From Pelargonium tetragonum (lineage: Eukaryota; Streptophyta; Magnoliopsida; Geraniales; Geraniaceae), in contig JAYMTL010000016.1 of the NCBI GenBank assembly GCA_036897445.1, positions 1 through 64,000 on the forward strand: DNA of 64,000 nucleotides, read 5' to 3'. Both the position numbers and the translations under genes were made by a program. How positions within the stretch are numbered: the first letter of the stretch is position 1; each line of letters opens with the position of its first letter. Shown piece after piece: positions 23,326 through 35,306 of the stretch. A model generated the notes under the pieces. The model saw only the letters and a program-made list of their open reading frames with translations, did no database searches and was not told where the DNA came from.

Positions 23326-26300
23326 CTGCTTCCTTTACTTTAGATAGAAGAGAGCCCTGGCCTTGTTCAGCAATTCTTAACTCTTAGGACTGAAACTAGC
23401 TACCTTATAGACTAGAAAAAAACCAGAACCTTAAATAAATAATTGTAATTGTGACTCTCAAAAAGTACAAATTGACTGGAAAAAACCTAGGACTTTCTTA
23501 ACCTCAGGAAACTCTTCCAAAAACTAAAAATAGAAAAGAATCTTATAAAAACTTAAGGGCTATCCCACTCTGCTGCTTTGCCTGAATTGTATTACTTTAA
23601 AGGTATATTCCCCAATTCCCGAGAATCCTTGCTTAGAAGGAACCCGAACTTGAAAACTACTTTCCATAAAAAACTATAAAGAATAAGAAAATTCCCCAGA
23701 TTTCCCAAGCTCTTGAACACAGAAAAAGCAAATTCTCCTTTAGCTGAACTGAACAGACCTACTTTTAACAAGACCTACAAATTAAAGGATAAAGAAATCC
23801 CAATTAATTAAATTCTAGTAAATATTTCTTAGAAAAAATACGAAAGCTAAATACAAATGAAAGAGAATAGCCCTAAAATTGAGATCCAAAAAGCCTTTTT
23901 TATCAAGCAAGAGTTTACTTTTAAGCAGTCAATACACTTATTAACTTAATCGGAATCAACCTCTCCTGCGGAAATGGAAATAAGGAAAGCTTGCTTAGAG
24001 TTTAACAAGAGTACCCTACAATTGAGCCTACACAGAAGAATACAATTCAGAGATTCAATAAGTATTAGTTTCTCCTAGGAATCTACTCTCTCAAAATCCA
24101 GAATACTCAAATACAGGAACTCTTTAAGGATGGATAAGGACTTCTTTTCTCTTCTCCTTTACTTGACATACTTCAGAACTACTATTATATTATCAATTCC
24201 TTGAAGCAATCCTCTTAGAAGTAGATGCTTTGCTACAACAAAGAGACTAAATCCTAAACAATGAAATTCTGAGGAATCCACTTTCAAAGGAAAAGGTGTA
24301 TTTTCCCTTTAGCTACACCGTCTGTCTTATCCGCATCGGGTATTAGAGTACAATACAAAACTAAGAATCCAAACCTGGAATTAGACCCGGAAATGTTGAC
24401 TCAAGCATGCTCGCCTTTGCACATAGACCAGTTTACAAGGAAGATAAGAAATAGAATCCGTTTCGGAAAGTTACCAGCCAGTTCCAAGCTATTGAGTACT
24501 TTATTCACTTTATTCCTAAAGGGTTATGTTATCCAGCTCCTGCTATAAGCTCAAGACAAAGGATTTCTAATTCGGTTTGGGTTCTAAAAAGAAAGTTTAC
24601 AGCACTAACAAAGAGCGAGACCATCATCAAGAGTACAGGGTATTTAAGAGACTGTGAGGATTGGTAAGTTTAGAACAAGTGATTATAGTTAGCACAACAA
24701 TCAATAAACAAGATTTTTTCCTCTTATAAAGATAAAGAGTTGCTATTATCTGTGCAGTACCGAATAAAGAAATACAATTATCTGCTCCTTTAGCAAAGAG
24801 TTGTCTTATAAGCAAGAGGATTTATAGGTTTTAAGGTTCTAAGATACCATATAGTAATAGCATTCCTAGCTTACATGTCCTGAAAGAGCACTGCTTCCAA
24901 AGAGTAAGATCAAGAACAAGTGGATTTTAGTTAGAGAGAATCTATGTTATGCATCCTTTACCCGCGTAGTCTGTTACAGGTTTAGCTCGTTTCCATTAGC
25001 ATTAAAAGTGAGAGTCCTCTAAGTTCATGTATCTAAGGAAGAGTAATACTGAATACTAATGCTTAGGATTTTCGGATTTATCTAGTTTACAACAAAGAAG
25101 GAAACCCTGAACACTGGTAAAATCTAAGACTCCAGATCCAGCTTACTAGGAATAGACTCTCAATAGGAATCTCAAAAAAGGGCATTAGCAACAGCTTCGA
25201 CAAGAGCTTCAATTCTTTACCAGGACAAAGAGCAATTGTCAACTAAAAGGGAATCCATTATCCTAGCAACACCGGCTGAGATAGTGCACCCATGTAAAGT
25301 CTAAGCTCATAAGCAGTATAACATAACTCAAAGGATTTTTCTGTCTTACAGGTTTCAACAACGGAATAAAAGAACAACTAATACAAAGCAGAAGTTAGAA
25401 TCCTTTACCGTTAGAACACAAGCTTGAATACCAATTCAATAGAATCATGGCATGACTGTTTTTATCTAAAGACACCCTGAAACGAGAGAGCCCTTCCTTA
25501 GAGGAGCTGTACAGCCTTATTGTTGCTGCCTTTAGTGCTCCCTCTAGGACTCTGAAGTGGAAGTGTAGTAGAATAGTCCTTTTAGTTGTATTAGATAGTG
25601 TTACAGTTGTTATTTATAGTAAGGAGAATTCCTCTTGCCTTTATGTCCTTAGTAAAAGAGGATAGAGCCTTATATTTACATCCAGAAAGATTTGAAACTT
25701 TGTGAAGGAGGTTCTTGCTTGTAGTAGACTAGATAGTACATGAACACATTATAACCCCAAATACCCTAGACTTTTTATTGACTTCTGCATTTTCTTATTA
25801 GAACCTACTTTACTTTCAGATAACCGGATAACCTAAAACTGGTAGACTCCTCAAATTTACTGCTAACCAGAACTCTTATTTTCTTTTATATGCCTTACCC
25901 GGAAATATCCTAACCACAAGGGAAATAGAATAGAAAAATTGTAAAAAATTCTCTGGAATAACTAGAAGAAGTTTCCTTTTAAATAACTTACTACAACCTA
26001 CCTATTCTGTTATAGGGCTTTTACGAAGAGGGTTTTTGTAGCGAAAAAGTTGCGTCTTTTTTATCTTAATTTAGTCATAATCCCCTTTTTGCTTCGAGTA
26101 CCCCGTTTGTACTGAGACAGCAGCTGAGCGGATCTTTCAAATTCTCGGGCTTCTAGGCTTAGGAGCTTCCCTTTTTCTTAAACCAAGGAATAATATAGAA
26201 ACGAGCGCTGGGGCACCATGGGTATGAAAACGAAATTCGTTAGTATAGTTTGACTTTTATCTCATTAAAATTTTTGTATTAATCCTGGGAGTTGTTCTTT

Positions 26301-29300
26301 TTGTATTGAAAGATATTCATAAAGTACTAAATTTCACAGAATTTTCTAAGCGATAATTGCTTAACAAGCAGCAACTCTCTTAGGTGTAGTAATATAAAGA
26401 GCTTACACAAAGTTCTAACTAACGTTGTGAATCGAACAAAAACCAACTAAATTACTGTAATCTATTAACAAGCAAAAGCATTTATATGTTTTAACTGCTG
26501 CCTATAGGTTCTAGGAGAGACTAAGGTCTACACACTCTCATGAGTCGGTTGCTAAATCAAAAATCCTTTTTAGTTCAACATGATATTCTTTTTTTGACAC
26601 AAATATTCAGTTTTAGAGCCTCAAGTGGTGTTTTTTAAAAGGAGGAGGGCCCCTACTTTTGCAATTTTTTATTACTTGTTTTTTCTTTTTTGTTATGATC
26701 CATGCAGGGCTTGCCCAAGGAAAGATTTTTCGGCTCTAAGGAAATCCCTTAGTATTGGCTTCTCCTGTGACTTAATTGCTTAAAATCCTTTTTGTAAGTA
26801 GTAGTCTTTTTCAAAAAGGGGTTCCACTTTAACTTTGTTAACTAGGAACTTTCATTCTTTTTAATAATGCAGGCCCGTTTGATATCTTTGCTTAAAGCTT
26901 CTTAGTTTATACGTTTTTAGAATAACAGGAGTGGTGAGAGGTGAGGATTAAGTTCAGTACAGCAACCCTAAAGAGTCTTAGTCCTTATAAAATGAATTCT
27001 TTATTATCTTGGGTTTCCTTAATCGAAGCTAATTTATTAAATCAATACTCGAGTCATAGCTTAAAGTCCTCTGAGGTAATTCCACAAAAGGGGTGACTTG
27101 TACTAAATACGAAAGTTTATAAAAAGGTAGTCTTCAAGATTACGAATGTATAGCTCATAAATATTTATTTTGCTGGTATGAGAAATTGTGCTAGCTTGGA
27201 TAAAGCATTCCTTTTTTATTTTAGGTTATAGACTTGCGGGTTAGCTAACATAAAGTTTTTTCGTAGTCCCTGTTCATTTAAGATATCTTTTTCTGTGGTG
27301 CTAGGATATTTATTATAGTAACTTTCTATAAAGTTTGGGCACATAATAACTCTATGTTATATTAAGTTCTTAAGAACATAGGCAAGGGCCGACTCCCGAA
27401 GGGTGTTTCTAAGCAGGCAGGGATTCTCAAATTTGTGTGGAGGTTAAACGAGTTCTTTTCTCTTTCTCTAAGCTACTAGAGATTTTATTTGATGAAAGGG
27501 TACCTTTGTATAAAACCCGGGGGGATCGACAAACCTAAGCAATTGTAATTACGAAAGAATAAGCTAATTTTCATGATCAAGAATCCCTTATACCAGACAG
27601 CCCTAGTTTTATAACATGAGTGTACTACGAATCCTAAATCTTCTTTTATCTTTTATAAGAAGAATTTTGTGTTTAGTCTCTCTATATCAACCCAGCATAG
27701 CAAGTAGTACCCTTTATGAGTAGCTCCGTAGAGCGATTTTCCCGGACCAGATTACAAAATAAGGGGATACCCCTGGAATTTGCCGAGCATCTAAAGGGCA
27801 CTAGTTTGAAGTAATAGAAGTTTATCTTAAACTTTTTAATGAATAATTGGCTACCAAAGGTTTTTAGAATACGCATATACTGTTTTTACGCTTTTTATTA
27901 GTTATTAGTACAAGTCCGTAAGGCACTTCTACTTTTCAATGCGATTTATTAGTTAATACTAACTATTGTATTCAAAGCTTTCCAGGAATCCATCTAGCTC
28001 GGGGATTAAGGAACTTCGTCTTACTATCTTAGAAACAGAGAGTTTTAGATGGATCCAATAAATTTGGCTATAGAGGTAGATCCTTTATTTAGGTCAGAAT
28101 AAGTGGATGCTCTTTAGTTTTTTTAATGGGTTTTTCTGATAGGTTCTTAATTAGCAGCGTAAAGCTTCCAAAAGCAAAAAATAACTTACTAATGAGAAGA
28201 ATCCAACCCGGGTGGAATCTAAACAGCTATAAATCCTTGGTAAGAGAACTCCTCCTTATATATTAAAAGAATAAAAAAGGGTGGATTTCAAGATTCTAAG
28301 CAAGTAATACTAAAGTGCAGCTCTTTTTAGCATTTTTTGTATAAATAGATAAAGGAAGAAGGGGAGAAAGGCTCTTGTAGTAGAATGTAGGGTAGCGCGT
28401 TCCTTGAAACAAAGCGCTTTTTATTACGAGTTTCCGTAGTGAAATGTGGGAGTATTAGGAATTAGTACTAAAAGGAATCCTGCGATATATACTGGAATCT
28501 AAAGAAACAAAAAAACTTTAATATCTAGAGCACTCAACGGCTGCTTTTTAACAGTATTTCATTTAGCATTAACCTTGAAACACTCTATAAAGGAGCCTGC
28601 TTCTTTGGCAAAATAGCGAGGCGTTAACTATAAATTTGTTATAAGTTTCTTTTTCGAGGGGATCCTTTTTACTTTTACTTCTGCTTTTCTTAGAAAATCC
28701 GGGTTGTGGGTATAAGCAGCGCTCTTATTCAAGGCAGAGAATACAAGGAGCCGTTAGAGAATCTCAAAGCGAAGGCTTTTACGATTTTTAAACTCAAGTA
28801 GGAACTTCCCCTTGCAAGGACTTTTTTATAGGTATCCTTTTTTCTAACTAAAGGGGCCTTTACGCTTTATATTAAAAAGGGTATAAAAGGTTTCCTTTTC
28901 AATAAAGTTTATCGACCTTTCCTCTAAAAACGAATTCCTATATTGCCACTGCTTTTTCTGAGTCTCCTTTGATAAGTTGTTTAGATCTAGATAAACCTTT
29001 TACACTTTAAAATCTTGTTCCAGGATCTCGTTTACAGGGGTACCACCCTATTCTTTTTATATCTCAAACCAGGAAGCTATAAGGCGATACTTGGTAAGGC
29101 TGCGTTGATAATTATTAACTTTCCGGAGGATCGGACTGCTTTGTATATACTTATAATTCAAGAGTTCGGGTTTACTTTTTGTAAAGAGCTTAGATCAAGG
29201 GGCTCCTTTTTTGAATACCATGTACAGAAGTTCCGAGGATATAAATTTTAGAGAGAGGTAGGGCTGAGTGTACTAATAAACAGTAACAGAGGTTAATGAA

Positions 29301-32300
29301 AACTAGATACCGAGGAATACTAAATTCTAAGTTTATTCTATTTATATTGGAATAAGCGGCCTTTAGCTGTTACTGTAGAAAATCCCTTATAGGTTAAGAG
29401 TGGCTAGCGCATTCAGCAAGAAAAGGTTCAAAAAAAGGACTCGGAATTGAGCTTCATGATATTAAACAAGCAACTTTCGAAGGGGTAATTCTACTACTAT
29501 ATATATATAGGACACCTTTTACTCTAGGGTTTTCCTTCTTTCTTTTATTCTTTCTTGACCACTACCGGGGAACATGCGCTAATCTATATAAGTTGCAACC
29601 ACAAGTATTTTGCCTTCCAAATGAGTATCCGAGATTGAGTGTTTCATCAGGGAAAAAAGGACAATAACTTTTTACCTTAATTAAACTTAGAGCATATATA
29701 TATAACTTTTTCTTGACCTATATTTCCTATTAATTATTTAATAGGGATAAGGAACTTTACAAGGCGGTAGATATACTAAGAATTCTTTTCAGAATAGAAG
29801 CAGGAACAAGAACAACAAGAAGAGTTTCTTAGCTAAACTCAAGGAAATAAAACGGGGAAGTTATAGGAAGGTTTCTAGTATATAAGGTAAATAAAGCTCT
29901 GTTAGACTAGGTCTCAAGGTAGAAGCTGTTTTGAAAGTCTTAACTTAAGGTTTATAATCAAAAATGGATTAAGACTTAAGAGACCCCTATATTATAATTC
30001 TAATTAAGATTTTGAATTCCATACCGTACAGGTGCTAAAGTTTCCCAGTATCTGTTTAATCAAGCAGAGGGTAATCTACTACTCTAGTAAGGAAGTCCCG
30101 AGTATTATAGTATCTAGTTAGCAATAAATGAGGTTTAAGGCTCAGAAGACCCATATGACACTAAAACCTTGCACGAGTAAAGTTAGTTAAAAGGAAGGGG
30201 TTCCATAAACAATCCAAGATATGCAAAGTGTTATCCAAAAAACTTCCGCGGAACCTTGTTTGAGTTAGGGTTTGGGCATAAGTTGTAAATTGTATGCTTT
30301 TTAGGGTGTATTTCTCCTTTTGGATTTACCAAATTCTCTAGGAGAGTTTAGATAAAATATAAAGAAATTACATACCGCTAAAAACTAAGTTGGAAAAAGG
30401 CATAATAAGGAGTATTCCGTTTGATCGATTCAGGAAAAGAGGGGCCTTTTTTTTATTCTTTTATTAACGGAGACTCGGGTTTAAGGCATTCCCGAACTCT
30501 TGAAGTTCCTCAAATTGTTAGATCAGTCCTAGTATTTTTCTATTCTAGTTTGAAATAGCTGTAATTTAGTTAAGTCCTAAAGTTTTCAAAAAAAAAGGAC
30601 CTAGAGGTAATGTAATTAAAAAGCCCAATATTGATTAGTTTCAGATTCCTCGAAAAATAAGTGGTCAGAAAATCCTTTGGGTAAGTTCTTACTTGCCCCT
30701 CGGAAAAGGAGCTATAATGTGATCAAGAATAAGATAATTAGCCACCCAATTTCGATTTGAACCCGTTTGGTATACTCAATTCGTACTGGAATGAATAAAT
30801 TTAGAGTCTCAATCCGGAGTCATTTGGTATCTAAAATTCCGAGTTCTTTTTTTTACTTGCTTCAGTAAGAGGAGAGATAAGCCGTTAATCTTCATAACTA
30901 GAAAAATCTTCTATTTAAGTGAATATTAGGTTCTAAAATCTTTTTTGAGCAGTAGTATTGAAATGAAAAGCTCCCACAGGTATCCCGTGCCTAATTCTAA
31001 GCAAAGCCGCGTTTACCTCAAGATTGAAATCCTATATCTATACTAAATACTAAATCTTTATTAAGATGCACCGACTTAAAGGGGTACTCGAGTGGTACTT
31101 AGTTTAGTATAGTACTTCGAAAGAGCCCCGTAGGTAAACTAAAATTGCTGATTGGGTGTTTTCACGAGTAACAACTTATAGACTGTTAAATTAAAGGTTG
31201 AAAACTTCTATTTTCCAGCAAAAAAAGTCAAAATAAAATACCTTGACTTATTCTTAGGTCCTTTTTGACTTCCCCCGTACGTCCCCCTATGTCCCGTAAC
31301 ATAAACGAGTTTAAATGCTCTTATATAGAATAGAGGACTCGGTTTAATAGATTTTGAATTGCTTTAAAGATTCCCTGTGCCACCCACATCATTTATCAGA
31401 ACCCTTCCTGTGCAAGTTTCCTTTATTAGACTTCTCTGACTAGTTTTTGTACCGCAAAATTATATAACTCCTCACACCACCTCGAAGCCTTGTTTTTGAA
31501 TCACATATACTTTACTAGATAATCCAGGAAATCTGAGCGAAAAACCTAGAATATAAAATTCTAAGTACAAGTATCGAAATTGGCAGCTCTTTTTTATTAA
31601 AAGCCCGTTCCCCCATTTCTATTCTGATAACAAGGCGAGCTTTGTATCGCGTTTATTACTCGTAGGGTCTAACAGAACTATCTAATTCCAGTTATTACTT
31701 ATCCGAAACTGGTTATACCTGGGTTCCAAAAAAACCACAACCCCTGTTATACCCGCGCGAATAACCTTTCTTAAACGCGCTAAATGATAGAATCTGTAAA
31801 AAAGCCTTTATTTACGAAAACAAGGGGGCAAGCCCGGCTTAATTAAAAGTTTAGCAATTTTGCGTGAATCCAGATTATAGTTAGGTTTTTATGATGTACC
31901 TTATGCCGAAGTTGTATATGGAAAAAGGTCCTTTTGTAATTTATAAAAAGATTTTAGTTAAATAGCTATAGTTCGCTTAGGAAACCCAAGTCCACCCGTA
32001 TTTTAGGTACGTACTTCCTACCAGTAGTAAAGGCCCCTCTATTTCCACGGATTTAGGTACCAGCCTCAACCTTTTATACTGATGAAATTTAGATATTTGC
32101 TTTTTGTCTATCAAGTTCTTGAAATTTACCCAGGTTATGCTTAGTTAAGTAAAAACTATCCCACAATTTTCCATAAAACAGTGTAGTATATCTAATAGGG
32201 CGCAGAATTTCTTTTATAAAATTTCTCCCTTTCCACAAACCAAATAGAGCAAACTTACCAAGAGTTCCGCTAGTTACGAACTGCAAAGTCATCGGAGTCC

Positions 32301-32645
32301 AAAAAACCTTTCTATATTTAAGAAGCAGTCTTTATATATTGTTTAACTCGTAACTCGGGCCTGCTATTCTTACAGTTTTAGAATTGCAATTACTTTAAGA
32401 TTGTCCTTGAATACTCAGTTATCTTGTAACCCTTATGCTTTTGTGTTACCTACCTGACTATAGAGATTTTCCTCATTTTGTGATAGTCCAAACTTTATTT
32501 ATTAACTAATGCGGGAAGCCGTCGTTTTTCCTTTAGTTTTTTAGATTTACTCAAATTCATTGCCTCAGTAATTGAGACTTAGAGATTCTTTACTTTATTG
32601 CAATACTCCAAGAATTTTCAGAAGTTAATGATAAGACTAGGAAAA

Positions 32646-32680
32646 CCAGAATCTAAAAATGTAGAGATGTTAGATTCTGG
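32646..32680. repeat. 11-bp perfect hairpin
   Basis: CCAGAATCTAA (32646-32656) pairs exactly with TTAGATTCTGG (32670-32680) around a 13-nt loop. It is a long mixed-sequence perfect stem, unlikely by chance at any given site, and lies in gene-free spacer. Confidence 0.75.
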
Positions 32681-35292
32681 CAATCTATTAACTACCAAGG
32701 AACATAAGGATATACTCCTTGATCAATTACTCAAATTGAAGAATTTCTAGGGTTCTCCTGTAACACCTTGTTTCACTTAAGAGATTAATAAAAAATTAGA
32801 CTCTTCTAACTCTGTTAAGGGTTAAGGGGGTCCGTTACGAAGCGTTTTCATTACATTGAGTTTTGTTAGATCCGGTGCAAGGTACGAAACCTCTATACAA
32901 TATGTTTGGCTTTTCCACCATAGATTAACTTTGGAAACCTGTTTATTAAGTATTCATTCAAAGAAGTAAGTAAGGGACTCAAGACTCATTACTCTGTAAT
33001 TAACCTCTAAGTGAATGAAAGGAGTCCAAAAAGGGTTTAAGTCTTGTTCTTATTTAGACTTTTATCGCTTTGAGTTCAGAAAAACTTTATACCCTTTATT
33101 ATATTTATATATAAGAATTGCATTTTTCAGACCCGTAGTGAAAGATATGCAAAAGTTCATAAGTGTTTGGTAATAGACTCCTGTACAATACCAATTTAGG
33201 ATACATGACTAAAAAGGGGAACTTTAATATGAAGCTCCTTACCTTTTTAGGGGATCCTACTAATTTCTAGAATATTCAACTTAACTTAGCAAAAGAAAAA
33301 GGAGGCTTTACAATTCAAGTCTATATTTTCTTCCTGCTAGGTAGGGGTGCCCCCTTGTCTAGATCTATAAGGTATAAGGATACTTCGTAAGCTTCTTTCT
33401 TTCTCGACAAAACAACCAGAAATATGTTCTTACGTCCGAGATTTCTATTAAATTTCTCTTAATTTCTTTGTCTTGTCGTGCGAAACTTTTTTGTAACAAT
33501 GAAAAGTCTATTGCACTCTTTCTCATGTTAAAGCGCAGCTCTATCAGTTATGTATTATATGGAAATAGGTTTTGGTAGAATTAAGTAACTTAAAATGTCA
33601 TAGTAAAAAGAAATAGAAGAGTTAATCTGAAGAGAAATTTCTAGGTTTTATAAGGCCCGCATAGAAAGGGCCCTTCGTTACCCCCAGCAAAAACGAGGTT
33701 CTTTTACCTTTACCGGAAATCCGGATAAAAAAATCTAAGTTCTCACGTGTAGGAGTACCCGCAAAATTTTGAATGTTAATACCAATCGTACAGCCAAGTT
33801 ACTGAACCTAATCAAAAAAGGGATTGCCCTATCTGCAAGGTCCTAAAAAAGGGATCTTTTGTAATGAGATGGAGATTTTTTTTAGTAATAAATTGTAGTT
33901 TAAATTATTTGCAAAGGATCCCGCTTTTTTATGTAGAAGCCCCTGCTGCGGATATTCCTTAGATTTGAGGCTTTCCATTTACTGATTATAGAATACCTCC
34001 CTCTCTTTTACAGTACGCAAATTATAAAGCACCTAAGACCAATATTCTGGATAACTAAATCCCTAGCTTTCAAGTGAATTATTCCTGACAAATTCTGTTA
34101 GCAAAAGCTTTAGACATTCTAGATTAGACTAAGAAATCAAGGTAACTCTATATAAACGGGTCCTCTTTCTGCACTTATATTAATATTAACCTATAAGACT
34201 TTTACAAACTTTTAGTTAGTAAATCTGATATAACTTAACTTACGAAAATAAAGAAGACTTTACATTTTATGAGGCTTTCCCTCGGAGCGGGAGAGGTACT
34301 CTAATAATCACCATAAAAGATTCCCATTATTAAGCGAAGGCTAGAGCTGCCTCTATATGAAATAACTAAGCCATTGAGTTTTGGGAAATTGCATAAAATC
34401 AATTATCTTCGATATCAACTAGGGGTTCAAATAAGGTACTATATAAAGGCGATAACCTATAAATAACTAAAACACACGTTATTAAAATGAAACCTTCAAG
34501 ACTCGAAATAAAGGGATATTCAATCACTTAGATAGTGAAAGAGTTTTTTGCTTGTACTCTTGAAAGATTTTGGGAATAGGAAGCCTAGTATGTTTTAAGG
34601 GTTTAAGGAGGTGTCCATTAGCTCACTACATTAAACCAAGTTTGTTTTCGACAAATCGAAACTTAAATAAGAGGACAGTCGTGGGTTCAAAAGCCTTTTG
34701 AAACGTTTTGAGCAAAAGTAAGGAATTGGAGTAAGGTATTCACTTGGAAGAGTTCTTATTTCCTACAAGATTCCGGTAGTCCCTAAATTCTTACTCTTTC
34801 AAGGCTCTGTCTTCTATATTAATATTATATATAAACTCAAATTTGATTCTATAGAGGACCCTTGCTGAAGTCAATCGGAATATGGAATATAGTCGTTATC
34901 AATCAAAGGCTTTTGCTGATACATATGAGGTATACATACAAAAAATCTTTTCCTTGAATAAGTGCACGAAGTTATGTTATTGAGGGAGATAGATACTCTG
35001 AGTCTGCTGTCAAATTTAATATCCTACCTAAAAGTACTAAAAGTAGGCGTAAATATAAAATCAAGCAAAGACAAAAGCAGGATTATTTATAAAAAGGGAA
35101 AGCCTCAATAAGGTGTATTTTCCTAGAAAATAAATAGGTATGATTTGAGAGCAATAGTATCGTATAACCAAAAATTTTTGTGACATATTACTAAGATTCG
35201 TTTTACATTCTACCCCTCTGAAGTCCCTACCTGTGCTTTATGGAAAGAATAATTTTAACTCAGTCTTACTCGTGCTAAGAAAACTCCTTAAG

Positions 35293-35306
35293 CTCTCAAT
35301 TGAGAG
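35293..35306. repeat. 14-bp perfect palindrome
   Basis: CTCTCAATTGAGAG is its own reverse complement. It could be a dimeric protein site or a cruciform; no neighbouring gene suggests which. Confidence 0.65.

Larger units (their letters stand above)
18900..25990. other. compositionally distinct block, possible old inserted DNA
   Basis: The texture changes here. Runs of four or more G or C are rare compared with the flanks, and purine-rich tracts (about 19670-19760 and 21770-21960) and words such as CTTAGACTTAG, CCTTATACTT and GGAATC recur. Degenerate internal repeats are listed separately (20111/21049, 21307/23299, 22865-22900). No frame exceeds 72 codons and none is recognisable. A short stretch near 24.55-24.63 kb weakly recalls the RNase H end of Ty1/copia-type retrotransposons (see findings). 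I infer an old insertion or a differently evolving segment; the boundaries are approximate, set by eye. Confidence 0.45.

Noticed and set aside
30753-30765. Minus-strand T-loop-like GGGTTCAAATC
   Set aside because: No T stem, anticodon stem or acceptor stem can be closed around it.
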